A stretch of 64,000 bases of DNA. Source: Agrococcus sp. ProA11 (GTDB lineage Bacteria > Actinomycetota > Actinomycetes > Actinomycetales > Microbacteriaceae). The translations under genes were made by a program, and so were the position numbers. This document shows, one piece after another, positions 9,195-17,555 of this stretch (position 1 is its first letter; each line of letters opens with the position of its first letter). The notes under the pieces are model-generated. The model searched no databases. It saw only the letters and a program-made list of their open reading frames with translations, and was not told the DNA's origin. The stretch spans positions 2,046,001 through 2,110,000 of the forward strand of contig NZ_CP156989.1 in assembly GCF_039880525.1 (NCBI RefSeq). Direction: 5' to 3'.

Positions 9195-9210
9195 TCGAAC
9201 GTACGTTCGA
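9195..9210. promoter_or_regulatory. LexA/SOS box
   Basis: TCGAACGTACGTTCGA is a perfect 16-bp palindrome matching the actinobacterial LexA consensus TCGAAC-N4-GTTCGA with no mismatch. It abuts a -10-like TAAAAT (9211-9216), so bound LexA would block the promoter of the DUF222-HNH gene that starts at 9244. Confidence 0.85.
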
Positions 9211-9243
9211 TAAAATCGCCCCAGGAAGACGGGAGAAGCGATC

Positions 9244-10692
9244 ATGACGGAGCAGGCGAGCGGCACGACGGCCGACGTGGCGGTCTCCCTCCACGAGGCC
9301 ATCGGCGCAATCGCTGCTGCAGCCGGGGTGGTCGATGCCCTGCTCCCCCGGCTCGACGACGAGCAGCGCCGCCTGGCCGTCGGCCTGGTCGGCGACCTCG
9401 GTCGCGCAACCGACGCGCTGCGGATCCGCATCGCCGACGACATCACGAAGCGGCATGACGGCCTGCCGAAGGACGACCGCTTCACCGTGGCCTGCGGCTA
9501 CCGCGACCCGCTCGACATGCTCACCACCGAGTTCGGCATCGCGCACCAGGTCGGCAAACGCCTCTTGGAGGTTTCGGCCGCACTGCGCCCGCGCGTGGCT
9601 CTCTCGGGCGGAGCCGTGCCTGCCCGATTCCCGGCGCTGGGCGACGCCGTCATGACGGGCACCGTGACGATCGACCAGGCCGCCGCGATCATCGATGGCC
9701 TCGGCGACTCGCCCGATCGCGCCAACCCTGGAGACCTCGAGGCCGCCGATCGAGCGCTCACCGCGTCGGCGCTCGGCGCACGCGGCTCGCATCCCGCGGA
9801 CGACGGCGTGATCGAACAGCCGATGACCCCGCTCCTGCTGGCGAAGCTCGCCCGCAGGTGGCGCAACGGGCTCGATCCCGATGGCGTCGAGCCGCGCTAC
9901 GAGGAGCAGTTGCTGCGGCGCAGCTTCACCTACGGCACCCGGGCCGACGGCATGCTTGCCGGACGGTTCGCGCTACCCCCAGATCAGGGAGCAGTGCTCG
10001 TCGCCGCCATGGACCCGTTCACCTCACCGCGGAAGCCCGTGTTCCTCACCGACGAGGAGCGCGAGCAGGCCGAGCTCGTCATCGACGACCGCACGCGGCC
10101 TCAGAAGATGGCCGATGCACTCATCGCGATGATGAGCACTGCCGTCGAGCAGAGCGACGCGCCGCGCGTCGGCGGCGAAGCGCCAACGGTCGTGCTCCAC
10201 CTCTCTGAAGCCACCTACCGAGCCGCGCTCGACGGCGAACCTGGTGGGAGTGCCACCGATGAGCGCACCGGCGAGCCTGTGCCGGTCGAGATCGCCATGG
10301 CGATGATGTGCGACGCGCATATCCAGGCCGTCGTCACCGGCGCCGACGGGCTCCCCCTCTACCTCGGCCGCACGCAGCGGCTGTTCTCCAGAGCCCAGCG
10401 CCGCGCGCTCGCGGCTCGCGACAAGGGCTGCCGAGCGCCCGGCTGCAGCGCGCCGATCAGCTGGTGCGAGGCGCACCACATCACGTTCTGGAGCCTCGGC
10501 GGATTGACCGATATCGACAACGGCATCATGCTCTGCATCCACCATCATCACGAGGTGCATCGGGGGCGTCTGCAGGTCATCAAGGGGCCGAGCGGATGGG
10601 TCGTCATACCCAAGGTCCGCGCGCCGCGTCGCCGACGCGGCTGGGCCCCCGACGTCGATCCAAGCGAGCTGTACCTCCAGCCCGCAGCCTGA
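9244..10692 (+). CDS. DUF222 domain HNH endonuclease (13E12-repeat type), SOS-controlled
   Basis: 482 aa. Residues ~1-350 form the helical DUF222 domain. A C-terminal HNH nuclease (~395-440) contains CRAPGCSAPISWCEAHHI, ...GGLTDIDNGIMLCIHHHHEVHR, that is a zinc-knuckle CxxxC pair plus the HH...N...H metal-binding set, so the nuclease looks intact. This is the 13E12-repeat-like family, common and multicopy in Actinobacteria, with unknown physiological target. The ATG at 9244 has GGGAGAAG upstream. A perfect SOS box (9195-9210) predicts DNA-damage induction, as reported for several mycobacterial 13E12 genes. It could have a mobile-DNA origin; no flanking repeats were seen. Confidence 0.87.
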   Translation: MTEQASGTTADVAVSLHEAIGAIAAAAGVVDALLPRLDDEQRRLAVGLVGDLGRATDALRIRIADDITKRHDGLPKDDRFTVACGYRDPLDMLTTEFGIAHQVGKRLLEVSAALRPRVALSGGAVPARFPALGDAVMTGTVTIDQAAAIIDGLGDSPDRANPGDLEAADRALTASALGARGSHPADDGVIEQPMTPLLLAKLARRWRNGLDPDGVEPRYEEQLLRRSFTYGTRADGMLAGRFALPPDQGAVLVAAMDPFTSPRKPVFLTDEEREQAELVIDDRTRPQKMADALIAMMSTAVEQSDAPRVGGEAPTVVLHLSEATYRAALDGEPGGSATDERTGEPVPVEIAMAMMCDAHIQAVVTGADGLPLYLGRTQRLFSRAQRRALAARDKGCRAPGCSAPISWCEAHHITFWSLGGLTDIDNGIMLCIHHHHEVHRGRLQVIKGPSGWVVIPKVRAPRRRRGWAPDVDPSELYLQPAA

Positions 10693-10729
10693 AGCGGCGC
10701 CGGCCCGGCCGCACCTCGACGCGCTATCC

Positions 10730-10909
10730 CTATGCCGCGGGTCTTGCGCCGGGCAGGGCCGCTGCCTGCGGCAGCTCGCGCCACATCATGTCGCAGCACT
10801 GACAGTGCAGCAGGCCGTCCCACGCACGGGGTCGGGGCGCGACGAGCCCACAGAGCGGGCATTCCGCCACCTCGTACTCGACACCGTTGTCGAGCGTGTA
10901 GATCGTCAT
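10730..10909 (-). CDS. Small CxxC zinc-ribbon-like protein
   Basis: 59 aa. Two cysteine pairs, CPLCG and HCQCC, 17 residues apart suggest a small zinc-binding knuckle; the sequence MTIYTLDNGVEYEVAECPLC is acidic and compact. No known family is recognised; similar tiny proteins are scattered in actinobacterial genomes. A longer frame exists upstream but is antisense to galE and rejected. The ATG at 10909 is preceded by GATGAT and 6 nt. Convergent with the HNH gene (37-bp gap) and divergent from galE. Confidence 0.55.
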   Translation of the reverse strand: MTIYTLDNGVEYEVAECPLCGLVAPRPRAWDGLLHCQCCDMMWRELPQAAALPGARPAA

Positions 10910-11035
10910 GACACGATCATCCGTCACGCACCTCAGACTCGGCGAGCAGTCTCGCTCAGCATCGTGGACGCTTGTCCTCAAGCCCAGCCGAGCGCCCCGC
11001 CTAGACTGCTCTCGCACTCGAACCCAGGAGGCCCC

Positions 11036-12046
11036 ATGCGCGTGCTGCTGACCGGTGGCGCCGGATTCATCGGCTCGCACACGGCGATCGTCCTCATCGA
11101 GCACGGGCACGATGTCGTCATCCTCGACGACCTGTCGAACGCCAGCGAGGAGGCCGTGCGCCGCGCCGCTCGCCTCGCGGACACCGAGATCCCGCTCGTG
11201 ATCGGCGACGCCGGCGACCGCGAGCTCGTCGGCCGATTGCTCGTCGAGCACCGCATCGACGCGGTGATCCACTTCGCCGGCCGCAAAGCCGTTGGCGAGT
11301 CGGTCGCGAAGCCGCTCGAGTACTACCGCGTCAACCTCGGCACGGCGATCGCCACCCTCGAGGCGATGGCCGAGCACGCCGTCGAGCGCTTCGTGTTCTC
11401 CTCCTCCGCGACCGTCTACGAGCAGCCAGGTGCGTTGCTGACCGAGGACGCGCAGGTCGGGCTCGATCTCGAGAACCCGTACGGCCGCACGAAGGCGGTC
11501 ATCGAGTCGATCATCACGGATGCGGCGGCGGCGAACGCCGGCCTGCAGGCCGTTGTGCTGCGCTACTTCAATCCGGTGGGTGCGCACATCTCAGGCGACA
11601 TCGGCGAAGACCCGAAGGGCATCCCGAACAACCTCATGCCGTTCGTCGCGCAGGTCGCCGCCGGTGTTCGCGAGCGCCTGCGCATCTTCGGCGACGACTA
11701 CGACACCCATGACGGCACCGGTGTGCGCGACTACATCCACGTCGTCGACCTCGCCGAGGGCCACGTCGCCGCACTCGAGGCGCTCACGCCCGGCGTGCTG
11801 ACCGTCAACCTCGGCACAGGCGAGGGCTCCTCGGTGCTCGACGTGCTGCGCGCGTTCGAGGCGGCCGTCGGGCGCGCGCTGCCGCACGAGATCGTCGCCC
11901 GGCGGCCCGGCGACGCAGGGATCTCGACTGCTGACCCCACGCTCGCACTCGGCCGCCTCGGCTGGCGCGCGACGCGGTCGCTGGACGACGCGGTGCGGGA
12001 TGCGTGGCGCTGGCAGCAGCAGAACCCGCGCGGCTACACGGGCTGA
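11036..12046 (+). CDS. galE: UDP-glucose 4-epimerase
   Basis: 336 aa, the normal length. This extended-SDR enzyme interconverts UDP-glucose and UDP-galactose with bound NAD+. The NAD loop GGAGFIGSH lies at residues 7-15. The Ser of SSSATVY (~122) and the YxxxK of NPYGRTK (~147) are the catalytic pair. The C-terminal part contains RYFNPVGAH and GTGVRDYIHVVDLAEGH, typical of GalE. Start ATG 11036 has a near-perfect CAGGAGG 5 nt upstream. It supplies UDP-galactose, probably for surface glycans and the glycosyltransferases nearby. Confidence 0.93.
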   Translation: MRVLLTGGAGFIGSHTAIVLIEHGHDVVILDDLSNASEEAVRRAARLADTEIPLVIGDAGDRELVGRLLVEHRIDAVIHFAGRKAVGESVAKPLEYYRVNLGTAIATLEAMAEHAVERFVFSSSATVYEQPGALLTEDAQVGLDLENPYGRTKAVIESIITDAAAANAGLQAVVLRYFNPVGAHISGDIGEDPKGIPNNLMPFVAQVAAGVRERLRIFGDDYDTHDGTGVRDYIHVVDLAEGHVAALEALTPGVLTVNLGTGEGSSVLDVLRAFEAAVGRALPHEIVARRPGDAGISTADPTLALGRLGWRATRSLDDAVRDAWRWQQQNPRGYTG

Positions 12047-12083
12047 ACGCCCGACGCTCAGGCAACGGGTGCATTATGGCGCC

Positions 12084-12677
12084 ATGGCTGACACCTTCCA
12101 CCACGAACCGCCCTACTCGATCGGCGTGATCTGCGGCAGCATCGCCTCGTCGTCCATCAACCGCCGCCTCGCGCACGCGATGATGAAGCTCGCGCCCGAC
12201 GCCCTGCAGTGCTCGTTCATCGAGATCGACACGCTCGGCCTCTACAACCGCGAGCTCGACGACAACTACCCGCCGGAGGCGACGGCGCTCAAGCAGCAGA
12301 TCGAAGCCGCCGACGGCATCCTCATCGTGACCCCGGAGTACAACCGCTCGATCCCTGGCACGCTGAAGAACGCCATCGACTGGGCGTCGCGGCCCTACGG
12401 ATCCAACTCGTTCGCGCGCAAGCCCGTCGGCATCGCCGGGGCATCGCCAGGCGGCATCGGCACGGCGGTCGGCCAGCAGCAGCTCAAGGCGATCATGTCG
12501 TACTGCAACGCCCCGCTCATGAACGAGATCGAGGCATATGTCACCTTCGACGAAGACGACTATGACGCCGACGACAACGTCGTCAACGAGTCGACGAAGC
12601 AGTTCCTGCAGGACTACATGCATGCCTTCGACGACTTCGTGCGCCGGGTGCTGACGGTCGTGCCGCAGGAGCGCTGA
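12084..12677 (+). CDS. NADPH-dependent FMN reductase family protein
   Basis: 197 aa, flavodoxin-like fold. The N-terminal GSIASSSINRRLA is the FMN phosphate loop, and TPEYNRSIPGTLKNAIDWASR is the family signature of NADPH-dependent FMN/azo/quinone reductases; GASPGGIGTAVGQQQL also fits. A cytosolic quinone or chromate/azo reductase role is likely; the exact acceptor is unknown. The ATG at 12084 is preceded by CATTAT and 6 nt (12072-12083) and no Shine-Dalgarno, suggesting a leaderless mRNA. The 3' end shows an imperfect 23-bp tandem duplication across the stop codon. Confidence 0.87.
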   Translation: MADTFHHEPPYSIGVICGSIASSSINRRLAHAMMKLAPDALQCSFIEIDTLGLYNRELDDNYPPEATALKQQIEAADGILIVTPEYNRSIPGTLKNAIDWASRPYGSNSFARKPVGIAGASPGGIGTAVGQQQLKAIMSYCNAPLMNEIEAYVTFDEDDYDADDNVVNESTKQFLQDYMHAFDDFVRRVLTVVPQER

Positions 12678-12702
12678 CGATCGTGCCGCAGGCTCGCTGA
12701 CG
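12658..12702 (+). repeat. Imperfect 23-bp tandem duplication over a stop codon
   Basis: TCGTGCCGCAGGAGCGCTGA and a near copy starting at 12681 (AG changed to CT) follow one another with period 23. The first copy contains the stop of the FMN reductase gene; the second lies outside it. Confidence 0.6.
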
Positions 12703-12721
12703 CTGGCGCGTCGCGGGCACG

Positions 12722-13984
12722 TCACCCGGCCAGCAGCACGTTCTCGATCGACTCGGCCGCTCGGCGCGCTCCCCCGAGCCTGCGGAACTCCTCGGCGATC
12801 TCGAGCGCCCGCTCGCGGAACGACGGCTCGCGGATCACCTGTCGCACCGCGTTCCTGAGCCGGATGGGTCGCGGGTGTCCCGTGCGCAGGTCGATGCCCG
12901 CACCCGACCACGCCACGCGCGCCGCGACCTCCGGCTTGTCGAGGTGACTGCCGGCCACGACGAGCGGCACGCCGTGCGCGAGCATCTCCAGCACGCCGCC
13001 CCAACCGCCGTTCGTGACACCCACCCGCACGTGCCCGAGGATCGGACCGAGCGCGATGAAGTCGACCAGCCGGGCGTTCGGCGGCACGCGGTCGCCGACG
13101 TCGCGCCCCGCGGTGGTCGCGATGATGCGCACGTGGTCGGTGGCCAGCCCGTCGAGCGCCGGCTGCAGCAGCTCCTCGGGATCGGTGTCGAACGTGCCCT
13201 GGGTCACGAGCACCACCGGCCGTGGCTCGTCCGCGAGCGTCTCCGCCCAGAGTGGCAGCGACCCCATCGGCCGAATCCGAGGCTCGAGGATCCCGACGAA
13301 CTCCACACTGTCGGGCAGGTCGCTGCGGGGGAACTCGAGCTGTGGCGAGCCGGTGGCGAGCACCAGTCGCTCCGCGTAGATCGCCTGGTCGAAGGGCTTG
13401 CCGGGACCCAGCCCGGTCGCCTTGCGAGCGGCCCGGTAGGCCTGCTCGATCGGCTCCTTCGCCGTCGGCACCATCGCTCGCAGCGCCGCATCGCGCACCC
13501 GGCTGAGCCACGTCTGCCCCGGCTGCAGCGCGAGACCAGACGGCGGCAGATCCTGACTGCGCAGGGTCAGCGGCACCAGCGACACCGTCGCCCACGGCAG
13601 CTCGAGCACCTCGGCGGCGAGCCCCGATCCGACCGCCAGCACATCACCCACGATCGCATCGAACGGCGTCCGCTCGTGGGCCGCGACGATGTCCTCGACC
13701 TGGCCGGGAGCGGTGCCGATGAAGAGGTCGCGCAGGTTGGCGAGATCGCCGAGCCTGCCGGGCAAGCCGACCGCCGGGAATGTCTCGCTGATGCGATGCT
13801 CGTCGAAGTCACGCGCGTCCTTCCACAGCACGACCTCGCAGCCGAGCTCGTCGAACGCATCCGCGTACTCGGCGCCCGTATAGGCGGTGACGCGATGCCC
13901 GCGATCGAGGAGCGCGCCCGCGACCGCTGTCATCGGCCGGACGTGCCCGGCGAACGGCATTGCGGTCACGAGCAGATGCGTCAC
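12722..13984 (-). CDS. MGT/UGT-type glycosyltransferase (GT1)
   Basis: 420 aa, typical of macrolide-type glycosyltransferases. The N-terminal THLLVTAMPFAGHVRPM carries the family's substrate-side GHv.P motif. The donor-site signature is TNGGWGGVLEMLAHGVPLV (~325), where the usual HGG is NGG, followed by LDKPEVAARV instead of the common DQ. It probably glycosylates a lipid or small molecule with a UDP- or dTDP-sugar. The GTG at 13984 is preceded by TACGGT and 6 nt (13996-13985), consistent with leaderless expression; the much longer open frame upstream is antisense to the next gene and is rejected. Divergent from the cysteine-desulfurase-like gene. Confidence 0.85.
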   Translation of the reverse strand: MTHLLVTAMPFAGHVRPMTAVAGALLDRGHRVTAYTGAEYADAFDELGCEVVLWKDARDFDEHRISETFPAVGLPGRLGDLANLRDLFIGTAPGQVEDIVAAHERTPFDAIVGDVLAVGSGLAAEVLELPWATVSLVPLTLRSQDLPPSGLALQPGQTWLSRVRDAALRAMVPTAKEPIEQAYRAARKATGLGPGKPFDQAIYAERLVLATGSPQLEFPRSDLPDSVEFVGILEPRIRPMGSLPLWAETLADEPRPVVLVTQGTFDTDPEELLQPALDGLATDHVRIIATTAGRDVGDRVPPNARLVDFIALGPILGHVRVGVTNGGWGGVLEMLAHGVPLVVAGSHLDKPEVAARVAWSGAGIDLRTGHPRPIRLRNAVRQVIREPSFRERALEIAEEFRRLGGARRAAESIENVLLAG

Positions 13985-14170
13985 GGCGACACCGTACCCC
14001 CGCAGGCAGGCACCTCGACAAGAATTGCGTAACATCGTTTCGAGTCCTGAGCGTGCGTCCGCGAGCCGCATTTCGGGGCGTCCGCGCTCCGGCTGAGCGG
14101 GCCCACGGCTCGCGAGTGGCAGAGTTGCCTCGACGGCGCCGTCCGAGCGCGCCGCTGCCGAAGGAGCACC

Positions 14171-15370
14171 GTGACCATCGACGTCGCCGCACTGCGCACC
14201 CAGTTCCCCTCGCTCGCATCCGGCCTCGCGCACTTCGACGGCCCGGGCGGCACGCAGACGCCGACGGTCGTCGGCGAGGCGATCGCCCGCACGCTCACCG
14301 CACCGCTGTCGAACCGCGGCACCGTCACGCTGGGCGAGCGGAACGCGGATGCCGCCGTCACCGGGTTCCGCAGCGCCTACGCCGATCTGCTCGGCGCCGA
14401 CCCGCGAGGCATCGTCTACGGGCGCAGCGCCACGCAGCTCACCTACGACATCTCCCGCACGCTCGCGAAGGACTGGCAGCAGGGCGACGAGATCGTCGTC
14501 AGCCAGCTCGACCACGACTCCAACATCCGGCCGTGGATCCAGGCAGCCGAGCGCGTCGGCGTCACGGTGCGCTGGCTCGAGCTCGACCCTGTCACCGCCG
14601 AGCTCGATCTGTCGTCGCTCGAGACGATCATCACCGACCGCACGCGGCTGGTCGCCGTGACCGCCGCATCCAATCTGCTCGGCACGAAGCCGCCCGTCGT
14701 GCGCATCGCGGAGCGCGCGCACGCGGTGGGCGCGCTCGTCTACGTCGATGGCGTGCACTTCGCCGCGCACTCGTCGGTCGACGTGACGGCGCTCGGCGCC
14801 GACTTCTTCGTCTGCTCGCCCTACAAGTTCTTCGGCCCGCACTGCGCCGCGCTCGCCGCCGACCCCGCGCTGCTCGAGACGCTGCGCTTCGACAAGCTGC
14901 TGCCCTCGAGCAACAGCGTGCCGGAGCGCTTCGAGCTCGGCACCCTGCCCTACGAGGTGATGGCCGGCGCGACCGCCGCGGTCGACTTCATCGCCAGCCT
15001 CGGCGACGGCGAGTCCCGTCGCGAGCGCCTCATCGCCGCCAACGAGACGATCGACGAGCACGAGCTGCGCCTGCGCGGCCGCATTGAGCAGGGTCTCGCC
15101 GACTTCGGCGAGCGCGTCACGCTGCACTCGATCGCCGCCGACCGCACCTCGACGCTCTTCTTCACGCTCGCCGACCGAGACGCGGGCGACGCCTTCCGCT
15201 TCCTCGCCGAGCGCGACGTCGTCGCGCCGGCCGGCAGCTTCTACGCGCTCGAGCCCTTCGCCGCGCTGCGGCTCGACGTTGACGGCGGCGTGCGCGTCGG
15301 ACTCGCGCCCTACAACGACGATGCCGAGATCGACCGGCTGCTGACGGGACTGGCCGACTTCCTCGACTGA
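14171..15370 (+). CDS. Cysteine desulfurase-like class V aminotransferase
   Basis: 399 aa. PLP-dependent fold with FDGPGGTQTP near the N-terminus, DHDSNIRPW, the Asp/His pair YVDGVHFAAHS, and the Schiff-base Lys in CSPYKFFGPH (~216). The GGTQ/DHDSN signature belongs to the cysteine-desulfurase-like subfamily distinct from IscS and SufS; no conserved active-site Cys loop is obvious. Reaction unknown. The GTG at 14171 has AAGGAG 5 nt upstream, so the start is well supported. Neighbours give no pathway hint. Confidence 0.82.
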   Translation: MTIDVAALRTQFPSLASGLAHFDGPGGTQTPTVVGEAIARTLTAPLSNRGTVTLGERNADAAVTGFRSAYADLLGADPRGIVYGRSATQLTYDISRTLAKDWQQGDEIVVSQLDHDSNIRPWIQAAERVGVTVRWLELDPVTAELDLSSLETIITDRTRLVAVTAASNLLGTKPPVVRIAERAHAVGALVYVDGVHFAAHSSVDVTALGADFFVCSPYKFFGPHCAALAADPALLETLRFDKLLPSSNSVPERFELGTLPYEVMAGATAAVDFIASLGDGESRRERLIAANETIDEHELRLRGRIEQGLADFGERVTLHSIAADRTSTLFFTLADRDAGDAFRFLAERDVVAPAGSFYALEPFAALRLDVDGGVRVGLAPYNDDAEIDRLLTGLADFLD

Positions 15371-15376
15371 GCCCGC

Positions 15377-15901
15377 TCAGGCTTCGGCAGCCGCGCCGTC
15401 GGTCGTCTCGCCCTCGGACACCGCGGCCTGCTCGCCGCTCAGCGCGCCCTGCAGCGCCTCAGCGAGTGTCGTGCCGATCGCCTCGACCGGCTTCGCGAGC
15501 ACGTCCAGCACCTTCCCGATGATGCGTTCTGTGGCATCCACTGCCTCATCCTGCACAGTGACGGTGGCGGCCCCGCCGTCGGCACCGAAGGTCACGATCG
15601 CATTGCCGGGAACCGCCGCGTCACGATAGACGTTCTTCGTCGCGCCGGGGCGCTGGTCGATGACGATGCCCGGCTGCGCCTCCTTCCACCACCGGTACAG
15701 CAGCTTGGCCACGGCCAGGACGCCGCCGCCGATGAGCAGCGCCTCGACGACGAACATCTCGTTCGGCCCGCCCGTCTGCTGCTGCACCGCTCGCAGCGCG
15801 ACGGCATCGCTCTCGAGCTCGCCGCTCTGCTCGAGCGCGAGCACCCCGTCTCGCAGCGAGCCGAACTCCTCCTCTGCGAACACCAGCTCGATCTCGGTCA
15901 T
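15377..15901 (-). CDS. Small protein with one central membrane segment, partner of subtilase
   Basis: 174 aa. Layout: acidic alpha/beta N-terminus (MTEIELVFAEEEFGSLRDGV), a hydrophobic stretch of about 18 residues (FVVEALLIGGGVLAVAKL, ~60-78) followed by YRWWKE, then a beta-rich segment (GIVIDQRPGATKNVY...AIVTFGADGGAATVTVQ) and an amphipathic C-terminus. This order (short N-domain, single membrane helix, beta domain) resembles the effector-associated constant component (EACC1) of actinobacterial conflict systems, but I cannot confirm homology. The ATG at 15901 has GGAGGAGAGG upstream and lies 16 bp after the subtilase stop, so the two genes form one operon. Confidence 0.7.
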   Translation of the reverse strand: MTEIELVFAEEEFGSLRDGVLALEQSGELESDAVALRAVQQQTGGPNEMFVVEALLIGGGVLAVAKLLYRWWKEAQPGIVIDQRPGATKNVYRDAAVPGNAIVTFGADGGAATVTVQDEAVDATERIIGKVLDVLAKPVEAIGTTLAEALQGALSGEQAAVSEGETTDGAAAEA

Positions 15902-15917
15902 GGGATCCTCTCCTCCG

Positions 15918-17435
15918 TCAGCCGGGGCCGTCGGGGTGGCCTCCGTGCCGCTCAGCATGCGCGTCGAACCGGGTGCGCCACAACGCAGGATCCGCTGAGC
16001 CTTGGGCGAACTCCCGCTGCCGAGCCTCGTACTTCCATGCATCGGTCCGCAACGAGTCGCTCGCCAGCCGGATGCGCGTCGACGTCGCGTAGTGCTCGGC
16101 GGCCTGACCCAGGAGTGCGCTCGCCTCCTGCACCCGGCCGTCGTCGACAGCCCGCGCCGCGTGCTGCGCCAGGGTCATGCCGAGATTGCCTCGTGCGTGC
16201 GGGTTCTCGGGAGCGAGATCGACCGCGCACGCCAGGAATCGGCGCGCCTCGTCGATCGATCGCCGCTCGAGGTGAAACAGGCCGAAGTCGTTCAGCACCT
16301 GCACCTCCCAGAGCGCGCAGTCGACGCACGGGCCGGCGACACCGCTCGTGACGTGCCTGTGCGGCGAGGCGTTCAGCGCCCGCAGGTACAACTCGCAGGT
16401 CGTCTCAATCTGCCGTCGACTCCACTGGGCGCCGTCGGGACGCGCCACGAGCGAGCTGGCGAGCGCGCCGACCGCCGCGACGCGCCGGTAGGCGCCGAGC
16501 AGCTCCGGCACAGGCATCAGCGCGGCCGCTCCCGCGACCAGCGGCGCGGCGAGGCTGGAACCAAGCAGCTCGAGCGGCTGCACGATCGAGACGTCCACGA
16601 ACGTCGTCTGGTCGTACCAGCGGGGGCCCGTCGCGACGGCGACCTCCTTGCCCGCGGATGCGCCACTGCGTCGCTCACGCAGGAAACCGACCGAGATCGC
16701 GGCCGGATCCACCGCTGGGGTGAAGCAGTGCTCTGCGTCGTTGCCTGCCGCGGCCACGACCGTGACGCCGCGTTCGCGCGCCGCGCGCGCGGCCTCGACC
16801 AGCGCATCCGCCGGCACGGTCAGGAACGGGGCCCAGCGATCGGCGCGGCCGAGCGCATCGGCGACCCAGAAGTCGAAGTCGCTCTGCTGCATCTCGGGCC
16901 AGCGTTCGATGCCGGCGAGCCAGCTGCCCACCGCCGCGCGCAGGTCGACAGCGTGCTGCTGGCCGATGCTGAGGTTGATGATGTCGGCTCCGTTGGCGGT
17001 CGCCGCTGCGAACGCGGCGGCGGCGCGCTCGGGGTCGATGCCGTGCTCGCCACGGACCGCGTGCAGCTCGAGCTGCGCCTCGGGAGCCACCTCCAGCACC
17101 AGGAGCGCGACGATCGTGCCGTGCAGCTGGGCTGCGGGATCCGCCGGATTCATCCCCAGCAGCGGCGCGTCCCGCAGCGCCGGCACTGCGCGGTCGAAGC
17201 CGCCATCGATGATGGCGATGCGCTTGCCGGCGCCGCGAATGCCGAGCACGTGCGCCATCGCGACCGTGCGCCAGAAGTCGCTGTCCTTCGAGATCGACCA
17301 CCTGCGCGTCTTCGCGTCGTAGCGTCGCAGCACGTCGCGCAGCGCGGCGCTCCCGACCGTACCGTCCTGCCCGACCGTGCCGTCCTGCCCGAGCGTGCCG
17401 TCCTGCCCGACCGGGTCCGTGCGCATCGACTGCAT
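15918..17435 (-). CDS. Cytoplasmic subtilisin-family (S8) serine protease with TPR-like C-terminus
   Basis: 505 aa without signal peptide or propeptide. Catalytic triad motifs are in order: Asp in IAIIDGGFD (~73), His in LHGTIVALL (~101), Asn of the oxyanion hole in VAAAGNDAEH (~230), and Ser in GSSLAAPLVAG (~293). The C-terminal ~140 residues contain repeated helical pairs (LNDFGLFHLERRSIDEARRF, NLGMTLAQHAARAV) that look like TPRs. A GQDGTVG repeat sits at the extreme N-terminus, encoded by an 18-bp tandem repeat. A soluble protease with a protein-protein module next to a membrane-segment partner suggests triggered proteolysis, as in defence or self-nonself systems; that is inference. ATG 17435 has AGAGGAAGG upstream. 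Confidence 0.85.
   Translation of the reverse strand: MQSMRTDPVGQDGTLGQDGTVGQDGTVGSAALRDVLRRYDAKTRRWSISKDSDFWRTVAMAHVLGIRGAGKRIAIIDGGFDRAVPALRDAPLLGMNPADPAAQLHGTIVALLVLEVAPEAQLELHAVRGEHGIDPERAAAAFAAATANGADIINLSIGQQHAVDLRAAVGSWLAGIERWPEMQQSDFDFWVADALGRADRWAPFLTVPADALVEAARAARERGVTVVAAAGNDAEHCFTPAVDPAAISVGFLRERRSGASAGKEVAVATGPRWYDQTTFVDVSIVQPLELLGSSLAAPLVAGAAALMPVPELLGAYRRVAAVGALASSLVARPDGAQWSRRQIETTCELYLRALNASPHRHVTSGVAGPCVDCALWEVQVLNDFGLFHLERRSIDEARRFLACAVDLAPENPHARGNLGMTLAQHAARAVDDGRVQEASALLGQAAEHYATSTRIRLASDSLRTDAWKYEARQREFAQGSADPALWRTRFDAHAERHGGHPDGPG
17355..17408. repeat. 18-bp tandem repeat (3 copies) within protease N-terminus
   Basis: Three 18-bp units (GACCGTACCGTCCTGCCC and two variants) run head-to-tail in frame. 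They encode V/L-GQDGT repeats in the first 30 residues of the subtilase, so copy number can change without a frameshift. Confidence 0.85.
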
Positions 17436-17555
17436 CGCCTTCCTCTCGCCACCTGCGGTCAGTGTGCGCGCACGCCCGCGCGGGGGTCAACGAAGCAGGC
17501 GATCAGGAATGCGGCAGGGAAGCCCACCCATAGGCGCGGATGGGATGCTGGAGGG

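Noticed and set aside
14041-14170. Extension of the MGT glycosyltransferase frame upstream to about 15.1 kb
   Set aside because: The added residues are antisense to the cysteine-desulfurase-like gene; the GTG at 13984 has a matching -10 and fits the family start.
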